From assembly GCA_012845835.1 (NCBI GenBank), contig JABAKD010000002.1:20164129-20228128 (forward strand): DNA of 64,000 nucleotides. Direction: 5' to 3'. This document shows positions 9,138 through 20,474 of the stretch, piece by piece. The notes beneath the pieces were generated by a model. The model was given only the letters and a program-made list of their open reading frames with translations, was not told the origin of the DNA and did not search any database. The position numbers and the translations under genes are program-made. The stretch's first letter is position 1, and every line of letters starts with the position of its first letter. Source of the stretch: Undaria pinnatifida (taxonomy: Eukaryota > Sar > Phaeophyceae > Laminariales > Alariaceae).

Positions 9138-10317
9138 TGTTAAGATACGGCCTCGAAAGGCCTGGAATTATATGAGATCATTTGGATGGGTTTCATATGA
9201 TAAGGTTGGCGGTTTATATTCGGGAAAGTTAGGAAATAGATCGGAGGCACGTGCCTCCGATCTCAGAAGCTATCTCGGGCTCTGGTGGAAACGAATAAAG
9301 CTACATCTCTACGAAGGAACGAAATTGAGTACTCTCCGAGGACCTGTTCAATTGGCAGACCTGCAGGGGGCACTCTGTGTCCCCCTCCTGTAATTTAACA
9401 TGTGGGGTCGACGGCAGGACTCCTCAGCCTAGAGCCGGGGGGCGACCAGGGTACCCTGTCCGCGCGTAACGTGGTACAGGGCTATGTACGGGTCTGTGTG
9501 TCATCTTTTATGTTTTTTGTGTTGTATTTGTTCTGCTTTGTTTTTTCGTCTAAACACTTCCTCCCCTAGCGGGGCTGTAGGTGTTGCCACCTTCTATCCC
9601 GGGTATTTGTCGTTCCCTCGTCTAACCCCCCGCCTTGCCGATGGCCCGCGGGAGGTTTTTCGCATGACTTCTCCCTGTGTTAGTGCCTGTGTTCCCCCCC
9701 ATATCGACGAGGGCTCGCCTCGCCATAGTACCTTTTTCTGTGGTTGGTTTGCTGTAGAGCCTTTCCTGCCCCACCCGCCACTCCGGCGGCATGCGGCAGA
9801 TTCTAGAGCCTTTTCTGCCCCCCCACCGCCACACCGGCGGCATGCGGCAGGTTTTTGATGGGTGACTACTGCCTTGTTGTAGGGTCTTCGTTTCTTTCTA
9901 CTGCTTTTCTTCGCGTGTTCCTGGCTCCATAGCCAGACGGTTAGAGGTGTGGGAGTGGGTTTTGAGGAGCCGCATCTTCGACTCATGGTCTAGTTCGTAG
10001 AACCGGAGTTTCCCCGAATCTCCCATATTTCTGCATATGCGACTCATTAGGGTGGGCTAGTGTCAAGATACGGCCTCGAAAGGCCTGTAATTATCCGAAT
10101 TTGAGATCATTTGGATGGGTTTCGTATGATAAGGTTGGCGGTTTATATTCGGGAAAATTAGGAAATAGATCGGAGGCACGTGCTTCCGATCTCAGAAGCC
10201 ATCCCGGGCTCTGGTGGGAACGAATAAAGCTATATCTCTACGAAGGAACTCTCCGAGGACCTGCTCAATTGGTAGACCTGCAGGGGGCACTCTGTGTCCC
10301 CCTCCTTTAATTTAACA
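9138..10317 (+). mobile_element. Complete TRIM (miniature LTR retrotransposon), 1180 bp
   Basis: The 5' LTR (9138-9400) and 3' LTR (10061-10317) flank a 660-bp interior without coding capacity. A primer-binding site (TGGGGTCGACGGCAGGAC) starts two to three bases after the 5' LTR, and GGGTGGGCTAG precedes the 3' LTR. ATAG occurs immediately outside both LTRs (9134-9137 and 10318-10321), a 4-bp target-site duplication. The interior (9433-10060) is collinear with the last part of the large element at 45240-45793. It is non-autonomous and must borrow proteins. Confidence 0.9.
9403..9420 (+). other. Primer-binding site of the TRIM
   Basis: TGGGGTCGACGGCAGGAC is the complement of the 3' end of the same tRNA inferred from 6303-6332, with one changed base in the acceptor strand. 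Confidence 0.65.
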
Positions 10318-10343
10318 ATAGCTCAGCAGTGCAGCGCAGCATA

Positions 10344-10568
10344 CCGTATTCTACACAAGATAACACACCCACATAAGATACCACACCCCCCACAGAATAC
10401 GACACCCCGGTAATAATTTTTGGGGCTCGAAATATAGCGCCTTAGTCTAATACCAAGTAATATGGCGACAGAAGATACCACACCCCCCACAGGATACCAC
10501 ACCCGGTGATAATATTTTCAAGCGCTCGAATGTATCACCGGGGGTGTGTTATCTTGTGTAGAATACGG
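10344..10568. mobile_element. MITE with perfect TIRs and TA target duplication
   Basis: A perfect 29-bp inverted repeat spans 10342-10370 and 10542-10570, starting TACCGTATTCTACACAAGAT. If the outer TA pair is the target duplication, the TIR is 27 bp and starts CCGTATTC, which fits the TA preference of Tc1/mariner elements. The interior repeats the words AGATACCACACCCCCCACAG and CACACCCGGTGATAAT. There is no transposase. Confidence 0.85.
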
Positions 10569-10984
10569 TAGTGTGGTGCCGTGTCTTGCCCTTCGTTTTG
10601 CGGTGTTGTGTCGTGCGGCGCTGTGCGTTCTTTTGAACATACAGCAGTAATACCAGGTATGATACAGGTACCAGGTACCATTTATTATGTACGTGTCGTG
10701 TTCTCATCGCACGTGCTGCCGTTCAGAACGTGATATCGACAAGCATCTAGCGCAGGGCAATTAGCTCTGCACAAGCACCTCTTGACAACATTTTTTCACC
10801 GTTCCAGCTTTTCTTTGCTTTCTTCCACACTTTATTGGTTCTTCCATTTCGTCAATTACTATTGCATTTTTTCGTTTTTCAGTTGTTTCTTCGTTCATTT
10901 TCTACTATCTCCTTTAAATTTGATTCGTTCGAACTCGTTTTTCAAGTTCTGAACATTTTTTCAACCTTTTTTTATATTTGTTTA

Positions 10985-11120
10985 CTCTTTTTTTCCAAGA
11001 TTTGTTTTCGGGAGTTGAACTTGCAACTTTGCTTTTTGGGAGTTGAACTTGCATTTTAATGGACGTCCATGCGAGGGAGTTGAACTTGCATTTTAATAGA
11101 CGTTCATGCGAGCTTTTTTG
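10985..11120 (+). repeat. Tandem GGGAGTTGAACTTGCA repeat
   Basis: Three units carry GGAGTTGAACTTGCA. The last two are extended by TTTTAATRGACGTYCATGCGA and give a period of about 42 bp. Confidence 0.75.
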
Positions 11121-11282
11121 TAATACGCCCAAGGGCACACAACACAAGGCAACAGGAGCAAGCTGAAGCTGTGGGCCAGTTATGACAACTATTGTACTTT
11201 TTTCGTTTTTCAGTTGTTACCACAATGTGTCACAACAGCAGTGGTGTATCTACCAGTCAGTACAGTACTATTCTTTTACCAA

Positions 11283-11492
11283 TAGACTTTATATCAATTT
11301 TTTTACGAGGATCATTTTTTTTCATATGACCCCTGGATTTAACCAACGAAAACCAGGCTTATAAGCGAACAGTCTATCTACTAGAAAACCACAAAGTCAA
11401 ATTGATATCTATTATTTTTTTGTGAGGATCATTTTTTTCCCCCGATGACACCGGGATTCGAACCAACGAGAAGACCTTGAGGCTTATAGTAC
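11283..11492 (-). repeat. Duplicated tRNA-like unit
   Basis: Two copies (about 11283-11362 and 11400-11490) share GAGGATCATTTTTTT, a CC(C/G)GGATT-(T/C)-(A/G)AACCAACGA block and GGCTTATA. Read on the minus strand the block is TCGTTGGTTCGAATCCCGG, a good tRNA T-arm/B-box. The rest of a tRNA is absent, so this is a tRNA-derived repeat relic. Confidence 0.55.
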
Positions 11493-12054
11493 ATACCGGT
11501 ACTACTACACCAGGTTTGTACATACCATCCGGTTCTACGCTGTTGGATCACAATGCACGCCCAGCTCAGATCAGTCCGGCTAATTTAGCCCAGCAGCGCA
11601 GCGTAGCGCCGTGCGGAGCCGTGCGGAGCCGTACGGTGCGCTGCCGTGCCCTTCGCTGCGGTGCTGTGTCGTGCTGCGCTGTGTGCTTTCTTTCGAACAT
11701 AGAGCAGTACCGGGTATATTACGTGTTGTTGTGATGTGCTACTTTTCTTATTTTTTCTTTTTCTACATGTATTTGATCTTTCACGGGCCCCTGTTTTTTC
11801 CCCCATGCAAATTACCCCCGTACTGCCGATCAAAACTTAACACCGGTAACAAAAGCACACAGCACAGCTGAGCACAAGTGGGCAACTTGCTCTGCACAAG
11901 CAGCTCTTGGCATTATCAAATCGCTGTTTGCACCAAATCATGGGCCTCCTTCTTTCTGTCCCCTTTACATGTTTTTTGTTGCATTCTTCCTTGCCTTGCG
12001 CGAGCGTAGCGGGCGGCGTCAGTCGCCCGCGGAGCGGAGCCCTTGTAAAAATTC

Positions 12055-12215
12055 AAATACCCTCCAGCTGTGAGATCGAATATTTTGTCGAAACTCATCT
12101 TTGCAAGCTGTGTGTGATACTCCGATCGCGCGTATGTATGCGTATTACGGGTTGTGTGTCCTCATTAAAATTAAGGATATAGGTCGGCGACTCCCCTTCC
12201 TTGCAACTACATATA
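12055..12215 (+). repeat. 165-bp dispersed repeat family, copy
   Basis: The unit begins CAGCTGTGAGATCGAATATT and runs to the GGTCGGCGACTCCCCTTCCT end. It is inverted relative to 5147-5320. It is preceded by a GC-rich palindromic patch (11998-12040, GGCGGCGTCAGTCGCCCGC) that has a relative at 33845-33890. Confidence 0.75.
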
Positions 12216-12248
12216 CATGCGACTCCTCACACTGTCAGGGTGGGCTAG

Positions 12249-12482
12249 TGTTAAGGTACGGCTTTGAAAGGCCTGCAATTATCTGATTTGTTAGGTAATT
12301 GGCCGTTTTCGTATGATATGTTGGCGTCATCTGTTAATAGGGGTAGCCAGGAAATGAAACCGAGGCATGCGCCTCGGCTGTCAGAAGTCATTCGGGGCTC
12401 TGTCTGGTGGAATCTAATAAATAAGCCACGTCTCTCCTAAGGCTAAGACAGTGAGTACTCTCTGAGGACCTGCTCAATAGGC
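12249..12482 (+). mobile_element. LTR, subfamily 2, 3'-truncated
   Basis: It starts TGTTAAGGTACGGC after a short relic of the internal module (GGGTGGGCTAG at 12238-12248) and stops after GACCTGCTCAATAGGC. The AATAAA signal is present. Confidence 0.8.
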
Positions 12483-13093
12483 TCCCCGCCTGACGCAAAA
12501 AAACATACTACACGGACCCAACCCAGCAACCAGCAGCAACAAGCCCTGAACCCCAGCAACCCAGCAACCCAGCAACACTCTCGGATTGGTTTATTCGGTA
12601 AAAAGAGATCGTTTCGGAATTCCGTGGCGATGTATGAAATTCGATGGACTAAGGAATTTTCGGGTATTCGGATGCCGACCATTCGGGAAAATTATTTCGT
12701 ACCTCTGGCACCACTTTGGACATGATTATTATAATGTATCTGGCCAGAGAGTGGAAATAGTTATACAGCAGCGGTAGTTGATTGATCTCGCTGCGCGTGT
12801 GTTTCCAAGCCTGCATTTGTTTGCGCACTGCAGAATCTTGTTGCGCTTTTTCATTACCGCCTGGAAGTGTGGGCGAACAGACGAAACATCTTGTAGCTTT
12901 GGACTGCAATCTGGCCGGCGCTGGCAACGGTCCTCGCTGTCAGCTTTATTATCGGAGCTGTGCCTGCACGCGTGGCGCTTGAAAATAAAGCAGACAACAC
13001 ATCGGGTTGCTGCTGTCCGTCTTCATCGGCTCAGTTCCAGTTTCTTTGTAAAAAAAGGAGGCCCACAACTCGAGGCACGCAGCAAGCAGTACC

Positions 13094-13315
13094 ATGGCTG
13101 GCCCGCCGTTGCTGCAGCACGCAGAGGAGGCTGCCGATGCCTCCCCGCGGTGGTGTGCCGAGGAGCCATGCAGGAGGAGGCCCTTCTTCGGACCTCCTGG
13201 AGGGAAGCCGCTCTTCTGCGCGCAGCACTCCAAAAAGTCGGAGGGGATGGTGGACGTCAGCTCGAGGCGCTGCGAAGCGGTGGGGTGCGCCAAGTGGCCC
13301 CTATACGGGAATGAG
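13094..13315 (+). CDS. EsV-1-7 repeat protein, exon 1 (putative start exon)
   Basis: The frame starts at ATG in a strong context (ACCATGG) and encodes 74 residues up to a GAG|GTGATA donor. From residue 20 it shows one complete EsV-1-7 repeat, C-x4-C-x15-C-x2-H (CAEEPC, then FCAQH), the signature linker EGMVDVSSRRC, and the first half of a second repeat ending WPLYGNE. The exon closes in phase 0 in the middle of a repeat. The next exon with the matching half (GQKAKFCSLH) starts at 26963, so I propose one gene with a 13.6-kb intron. Alternatively this is a separate, truncated paralogue. EsV-1-7 domains are named after a protein of the Ectocarpus virus EsV-1 and occur in brown-algal developmental regulators such as IMMEDIATE UPRIGHT. 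Their biochemical function is not established; zinc binding is a likely inference from the Cys/His pattern. Confidence 0.75.
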
Positions 13316-14579
13316 GTGATATTTCTGTCGGGATTTTGAAAAGGGTAGCAGGTACATAGGCATGAGAGCTCGCTTGTGCGTTGGCTGTTGTGTTTTGGTG
13401 AACCCCGAAGGGGTGAGTCACCCAGTCACTACTGCTTCTGCTGCATCTGCAGCTGCTGGTGCCGCTGCTGGTGCTGCTGCTGTGGCAGGTTGTAAAAATG
13501 TAAAATTTATCGATAGGCCTTCTTGTGTTCACGGATACTTGGCATCATTTTTTTTATTGTGGGGCGGCGAAAAACGCTGTCCCATGTCCCATGTACCTCT
13601 CTCCTTTATTCTCCGACAGAATTGGCATCGCCCAGCAGCCCAGCAGCCAGCAGCCCAGTAGCCCAGCTGGCTGGGGGGCACGCGCCACCCCCCTAGCTTA
13701 GCTCGCAGCTCAATTTGTGTGGTTGCGGGGCCCACAGCGCGCCAAAATCAAGGCAACCCACCCCAGCGATACCTGGAGTGGCTGTGCTCGGACTTGTGTA
13801 CCGGCATGGTGCTGGGTGAACTGACCTGACACAGGGCATGCACAGAATATTATGTGTGATGATGTTTTTTTGGTATAATATGATCGCGCTGGCTGCATCG
13901 CCGCTCGTCGCATGCATGTCACTTATCATCTGGAGCTGCAGCAGAGGGTGGAATTTTTTTGCGTGAAACTTTGCCGAAATACATTCCCCATCGTACAGAT
14001 AACTTGGATCTCAGCAGTGAATGCTCTTGCTTACTGCTTGTCCAATCACACGAGGCATGGACTCGGTCGGCAACAAACAGAGCACTCTCATTGCCTGCTT
14101 TGCGCGACACTTCTAGATAGCGATATTTATTCCGGGACGTTGTCGCACTACACTCGTACGAATTTATGTTTCGTATCATACTCGTACGATAGTTATTCTG
14201 TACAGTGTATTCAAGACGATACGCAGGAGTTGTTGATATATGATTAAATACGGCGCCGATACGTCGTTCTTTTCTTTGGTACAGGACAATTTCGTGGCGA
14301 TTAATTTCTTGATGACATCATCTGTCTGAATGTGAAGACGCGAGAACGTCCGAAAGGGTCTCTCTTTCTTCCATCCCTTTTTTTCCAAGTCAAAGTAGAA
14401 AATACATTCAAGTGCGGTTCTTTTTTTGAGTGTTTTCCTTTTTTGCATAATCGGCGCGAGACTGCCCACTTCGCACGCATATTTTCAAGGTGCAAGGAAT
14501 CACGTATCATAGTCTACTAACTGTAGACTAAAAAGGAGAGCAGAGCTAGACTGCGTATACTAGACTATCAAGCTAGCGT

Positions 14580-14640
14580 AACGAACAGCAGCGGCGGCGG
14601 CAGCGGCAGCAACAGCAGCAGCAGCAGCCAGTAGCAACAT
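14580..14640. repeat. (CAG/CGG)n microsatellite
   Basis: The run AGCAGCGGCGGCGGCAGCGG continues into CAGCAGCAGCAGCAGCC. Confidence 0.8.
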
Positions 14641-15156
14641 CTACTATCTATTTCCATGGACTCTCAGGCCCCGCTGCTGAAATCGACGATTCTTCCCTCT
14701 TGTCCCAACACAGCAAAAAACCAGCACCCTGGGCGTTGTTTGTTTGAGTGTTTGGTTTGCCATCACCTCCCTCTCACACACACCACAACGCGTCTCTGAC
14801 TTGCTGTGAGAAGAAGAATCGTACTGAAAACACCGTGAATATTCTACGTACGTGTGATGCTCGCAAACACTGCGACGTATGAGTAGCATCAGCCAGCCCC
14901 GAGTCTATGATGCGAATACAGCTGTGCAACGCAATACCTACCTTGTATCATTATGGTACATGCAACCTACACAGCCACAGGTACAGCAGCAGCACCGCGG
15001 TACGAATGCTTTTGGATGCCACCTTCTTTGTTGCTACGAGGGAAACACGAACTGCGGTATAGTTAGCTCTAAAACGTCGTATGATGTACCTCGTATATTT
15101 CACCCGTACGTATCATACCAGCGAGGTACAGCTGCTGTAGCATTCTGAATATCCTG

Positions 15157-15205
15157 TGACCACGGACTTGAGTATGCGAGTTCATGTGAGAACAACAACA
15201 GCAGT
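15157..15205 (-). repeat. Short relic of the window-opening repeat
   Basis: It contains CTGTGACCACGGACTTGAGT followed by ATGCGAGTTCATGTGAGAAC and an AACAACAAC run, matching 868-930. Confidence 0.65.
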
Positions 15206-15999
15206 ATACATTTGATGTAACGGACTTTCTCACCCGTTCTTCCTCCCCTGTCAGGCCTTAGGGATGTCGATGGGGGTGTCGTGTATCATGGTGGTATCTG
15301 GTGGTATCTGTATCATCTACGTACGAGGTATCTTTTTTGCAACAGCGTTTTCGTGTTTGGTTGGCGACTCATCGCGCGGTCACTGCGCCCCCGCCCACGC
15401 AAAGATGCCAGATCAAGGGTGCGGAACCCCCCCGTCCCACCCTTCCCACCCCCCTCCATGTCCTCCTCCCCCAGAGCTTTCGCTGTTTCATAACAGACAC
15501 ACGTTCATTCTTTGGTTTCCTTTGCTTTCGTCGCATTTTTCATTTTTCTATGGGCGTATCAATGCTGTTAATTCTTGTTCTTTGCATATAATACTTCGTT
15601 GGTATCATATCGCACGTAGGTGGTATATACCTGGTACGACTCTTTCCGGCGGCGGGAAAACTGTCGACCCACCGCCGAACCCCCGAACCGAAAAAACACA
15701 ACAGTTAGTAAATTCACAAACAAGACCAACAAGAAGCTAATAATAACCTCGCCCCTCCCCGCCGCCCCCCGCGGGGAGATGTTTTAACATTTTTTGGGAT
15801 TTATTGTTTTTGGATACATACGTCCTCTGTACCTCGATGCACGGGAAATATTTTGCACGTCAATATCGTCCGTAGCAGTTACTATGATGTAATATAATAT
15901 TAGATGCTGTATTGCGCGAGCATATCATTTTCACCAGGAGATATACGCGTATAACAAATGAAAAAATACTCTTGAGGTGTGAGATCGACCATAAAGGAA

Positions 16000-16090
16000 T
16001 TTTTGATGAAAACTCAGCTTTGTACGCTGCGTATGATACTTGGATCGCGTGTTACGTGAAGTATACAGGTCGTTGACTCCCCTTCTAATG
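16000..16090 (+). repeat. 165-bp dispersed repeat family, diverged copy
   Basis: It contains GTGTGAGATCGACCATAA, GAAAACTCAGCTTTG and GGTCGTTGACTCCCCTTC in the same order as 12060-12215. Confidence 0.6.
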
Positions 16091-17149
16091 TCAGAGGGTC
16101 AACACGACTAAGACTTTCAACCTTGTTCTTCGCACGGAAACTACTGCGTAACCCGCATTGAGGGGAACAAAACCAGACGATATATTTTACAGTTATTAAT
16201 AGTTGCGAATGCAATTGAGTTAAATCGATACACGACGTGTATGAAAATTTGCGGAAGTGCTTTATTTTTCCCCATCCGCCGCAGGATACAGAAGAAAAGA
16301 CAAGAGTTGGTGAAGGAAAACAACAATGCTTCTGGTAGCTTACATACTCTGCTGTGGTACGTACGTAGAGCACCGCAGCGGGCACCGCTGCCGCTCGCTG
16401 CTGCTCTGCTGCTGTTTTTTGCCATCTGCTACCTGGTACTCTGCTGCTGTTATGTTTTGCCCATTAATCCATGAAATTGAGGCGCAAATTCGCCGGTTGT
16501 ATTTTATTATGTGCATGCGATGCGCAAGCAGTGGAGGGCTCTGGCGAGGTTGATGTTTGGATTTTGCCGTTCCCATAAAATACCAGTTATGATGTACAAG
16601 GTGGCCACATGTTTGTTTTACGGAATACACAGCACTACACCAGTGCACCACATACGTATTTCATGTACGAGTACCCCAGGGGAATATGTGATACCAGGTA
16701 CAGGATATGACATGTAGAGGAGGTAAGTAACCAGTTTATTAATGTGGAGAACACGAACACCTCGTGCTTGGTAACCGCGAGGCAAGTGCCAAATGTGCGT
16801 TCTATTCTGTCGTACAAAGGAGGAATAGAAGGGAGACCGCGGTGGACGAAGGCAGGAAGGAGATGGCAGACAGGGTAGCAAGGTACCAGGCCGACTAGTA
16901 GGTACATAGCACTTTTCGTCTTTCTCTGGGGTATTTTTTTCCCCTTTGTTCCCTCCTTGCGTGTCCAGGTTTTTGGCTCGTGTTCGGATTATCTTATTTT
17001 GGTTTTACTTTACTTTATTTTATTTCATTTTATTATGTTTCTTTTCCGAGCTTTGGCTCTCCTTTGCAGTTGGGTTGTTTCTTCGATTTCCCCTTCATTT
17101 TGTTTGTTTCATTTTTTGTTTTATTTTTATCTTTGTTTTTATTTGTTTT

Positions 17150-17205
17150 CTCATTTTGTTTTTTGTTTTTTGTTTTTGTTTTTGTTTTTGTTTTTGTTTA
17201 TTTCG
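17150..17205. repeat. (GTTTTT)n microsatellite
   Basis: The period is about 6 bp and lies within a T-rich region from about 16990 to 17220. Overlapping hydrophobic-looking frames here are compositional artefacts. Confidence 0.8.
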
Positions 17206-17703
17206 TATTTCTCTCTTCCAATGTATTTCTGTTGCTGACGTATGTATGTTGTGCCTGTCGTACCCAGTACTAGGGCATGACATTGCGTTGTCGAATGCAT
17301 TACGATGCATTATCTCTGTGTCGTGGCTTGTGACCACAGAGCTGATCTTTCTAGGGTGAAGAATCAGTACGGACACTGGGTGTGCTGGATGTCGACGAGT
17401 AGAAGAACGGTTTAATGTGAAGAACACACACACACACACAACAGAACGCAGCCGCATCGCGAATAGTACCAGGAGCAATACAGGTACGTATCATATATGG
17501 CGGGATTAAATCACTTACGTATCGTTCTGATAAATTAATTATGACGGGCAATCATATGATTTCTATTTCCACTTGGTTTCATTTTGTATGTCGTACAATA
17601 TCATGCCAGGTACCAGGTTTACATTTCTATGAGCATAGCTTTCTGATGATACCTGGTAAGCGGTACGCAACTCTGGGAAATGTGTAGAAAAGCGTAACAG
17701 ACT

Positions 17704-18002
17704 ACCGGTATTGATAGGTCCTCCTCGAGCCTGGTACAGGTCAGTTTTGTGAGTTCGAGCCCCGCCGAGTGCATACTCGTATAAATTCGTTGGGACTTTT
17801 TCTTGTGCACAAATTGACTTGCGGAAAGCGCGAGAGCGTGAGTTAGCAACATTCGATGAAAAAATCGACGAGCAGTGGGATTGCTGAACCCTATGCGCGA
17901 TAAAAATTGAAGGCAAGAACCGGGGGGGAGGAGGGACGACACCTGTGACCACGGTTTGTCCAAAAGCTGAAAAAGGCTGAAAAGTGAAGGCGAACACGGG
18001 TA
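17704..18002 (+). mobile_element. tRNA-derived SINE, copy 1
   Basis: The head carries a tRNA-like T arm/B box (GAGTTCGAGCCCCGCCG at 17751). A conserved body follows (CAAATTGACTTGCGGAAAGC, GAGCAGTGGGATTGCTG, TGAAGGCAAGAACCGGGG) and then the tail word GACACCTGTGACCACGGTTT. The same order is seen at 51063-51383, where the head is complete. It forms a tail-to-tail inverted pair with the next copy. Confidence 0.8.
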
Positions 18003-18290
18003 TTTTTTTTTTTTTTTGCGCACACATCTACTTTCCAGCTTCCGGACAAGCCGTGGTCACAGGTGTCGTCCCTTCTTCCCCCCGGTTCTTGCCTTCAATT
18101 TTTGTAGCGCATAGGGTTCAGCAATCCCACTGCTCGTTGATTTTCATCGAGTGTTTCTAACTCACGCTCTCGCGCTTTCCGCAAGCTAATTTGGTGCACA
18201 CGAAAAAGTCCCCACGAATTTATGCGAGTGTGCACTCGGGAGGATTCGAACTCACGAAACTGACCACCGGGGCGACCGGCACATTAATAC
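18003..18290 (-). mobile_element. tRNA-derived SINE, copy 2 (inverted)
   Basis: Its poly-A tail appears as the T run 18005-18019 on the plus strand. The body follows in reverse order, and the B box is seen as GGGAGGATTCGAACTCACG near 18238. It is nearly contiguous with copy 1, so the pair forms an inverted repeat of about 290-bp arms. Confidence 0.8.
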
Positions 18291-19035
18291 TACACGTACA
18301 TATTTTATGTACCTGGCCAATAATTAGCTGTTGCGCTTGCGCAACTTTCTGGTCGGAATTGGTGTTTTGCGCATCAGTCGCCCTGCTACAACCGGTAAAC
18401 ATACTGGTATCAAACAGAGTACTAAATATAACCTGCTTGTTCGATTCTCCTGCTCATGAGCCTACCCCCAAAGACCAGAGACCGACTGAATTTTCATAGT
18501 CTTCTAATACGTGTGTACCCCGTACGTCGTACGTCAACATGCTTCTACATCTACGATCCGGCTACCGGTAAAGTGTCAAGTTGCTGCTGGATTTTAATTT
18601 TCTGCATCATTTCTGATGCGGCCGTGCGTATTTTCCTTGCACAGACGAACGCTCGTTGAAAATTGAACACCGGTACGAATACGAGCACCGAATAATGGAG
18701 GGTACGTTACCGCTTCTTCGAGAAATGATGACACACTCTTTGAATTATATATATTAACCTGGAATAATGACACCTTGACAATTGACGCTGAAACTGCTCT
18801 CTGCTGAACTTTTTCCATGTTTTTGGGGGGAATCTTGCACTTTTTTTTTTTTGAGTGATCACTTTTTACCTTCCAGCTCAACTCGTAAGAGATTTTAGCC
18901 TGAGTGGCCTTTATCCCTTTCAAAACTGCCAAAGTTATCGTAACAAATTTCAAGTAGTTTGTCCCCATTACGCCGGTACAGCTCTATCCTACACAACTTT
19001 CAAGTAGTTTGTCCCCAAAACGCGGGTACAGCTCT

Positions 19036-19295
19036 AAAAGGGTTATGGACAAGCCGCGGTCGCAGGTGTCTTCCTTCCCCCCCCCCCGGTTCGTGCCTTC
19101 ATTTTTGTCGCGTATAGGGTTCAGCATTCCCACTCTGTTCAGCTTGCTATGCTTTTCGATTTTCCGAAACTCGCGCTCTTCCTTTTTCCGCTATTAATAC
19201 TTTTTTTTCAGAGAAGAAAACGTCCCTACGAGCACGACTATGCACTCGGGACGATTCGAACCGTCCCACTCGGGACGATTCGAACCTGCATCATT
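19036..19295 (-). mobile_element. tRNA-derived SINE, diverged copy 3
   Basis: The words are the same as in copy 2 but more diverged (GACAAGCCGCGGTCGCAGGT, GTATAGGGTTCAGCATTCCC). The B-box end is duplicated: CACTCGGGACGATTCGAACC occurs twice (19244 and 19267). Confidence 0.7.
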
Positions 19296-20474
19296 GACTG
19301 ATTTCGGACGAGATTCACCTGCTACACCACAGGGGACGCCTGCCACATGTTGCTGGTATTATTCTCCGGTTGCTGTTGGTCTGCTATGGTTGTCACGTTT
19401 CGGCTTAACTTTGTCACCTTGTGTAACGAAGACCACCGATAGGGACAGCTTACGCTATACCTACAATGGGATCCGAAGGATGCGCCAGCTAGCGTTGGGC
19501 TGCGAAAGCAACTGAGTTAAATCCACACACGACGCGTATGAAAATACGTGGAAGTGTGGTGAGCTCAAGCTTTGTTTTTCCTCATCCGCCGGAGGATGAA
19601 AAAAAGAAGAAAAAAAAACTTGTGGAGCCGTAGCGGCGGCAGCTGCGGCAGCAACAGCAGTAGTCACGCGGTATTTGACTGGTCACGACTCACGACAACG
19701 TAGGCAGTAGTAGTCGAATTAAGACTACGGGACATTTAGTAACCGTCCCCAGGTTTTAGGCGTTGCGGTTCACATATTCCCACCTGACGGCGAGTCTGTC
19801 CTCCCCAGCACACCGACCAGCTCCCACCCACTGCAGCGAAGCCCTGCAGCATCGTGCCTCGTGGTGTGTAAACCGAGCCCTACGCCATGGACCCTTTAAA
19901 ATACCAACGCTGCAGCTCCCACAGCCCTCGAGAGCGGCACTAACCCTGTCCCCATGATGGCCCTAGCCCTTACCCCAATGCCAACCCCAACGCGAAACGC
20001 AGGTCCTGAAACCCGGGGATGGCTCCTAAATTTTCCCGTGGTCGTGACTTACCATCTCGCCTACGCCAGTCAGTAGAAAGTTCCGCAGCCCTTAGCATAG
20101 AAGCATGTTTGTTTTTGCCCTTCATAATCGACCCGTTCGTTCGTTGTTTTGTCGTTGAAGTTTGTAGACTACAACAACAGCAGTGCACGAGTTGAAATTG
20201 GTTCCGAGAAGTGTTGGGTACGATACAAATAGAGCAAATGTTCATCAGACGCGGGCGAGCCGAAAGCGGAGGCGCGGAGGCTGAACGGCGGAAAAAATGT
20301 AATACGGCGTTTCTCGCTGGGGATATTCTGGTCCGTCATCTGGTAGCAGTAATAATGCTTCGTGGCCCGCTACAAGGCTGTTCCTACCCTACATCCGACT
20401 ACAATAGTTTGCTGAATGAAAACGTGGTTGGAGTGCTGAAGGAGTTACGGTACTCAGGTTGCGGTACCATATTA

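Noticed and set aside
11440..11492. Possible tRNA gene on the minus strand
   Set aside because: Only a T-arm-like block is present; D arm, anticodon arm and acceptor pairing cannot be formed.
12778..13314. A 178-residue plus-strand frame overlapping the EsV-1-7 exon
   Set aside because: It is another frame of the same DNA; the 13094 frame carries the Cys/His repeat and splice-compatible end.
16946..17359. Frame encoding a very hydrophobic Phe/Leu-rich protein that looks like membrane segments
   Set aside because: The DNA is a T-rich (GTTTTT)n tract; three frames look equally hydrophobic.
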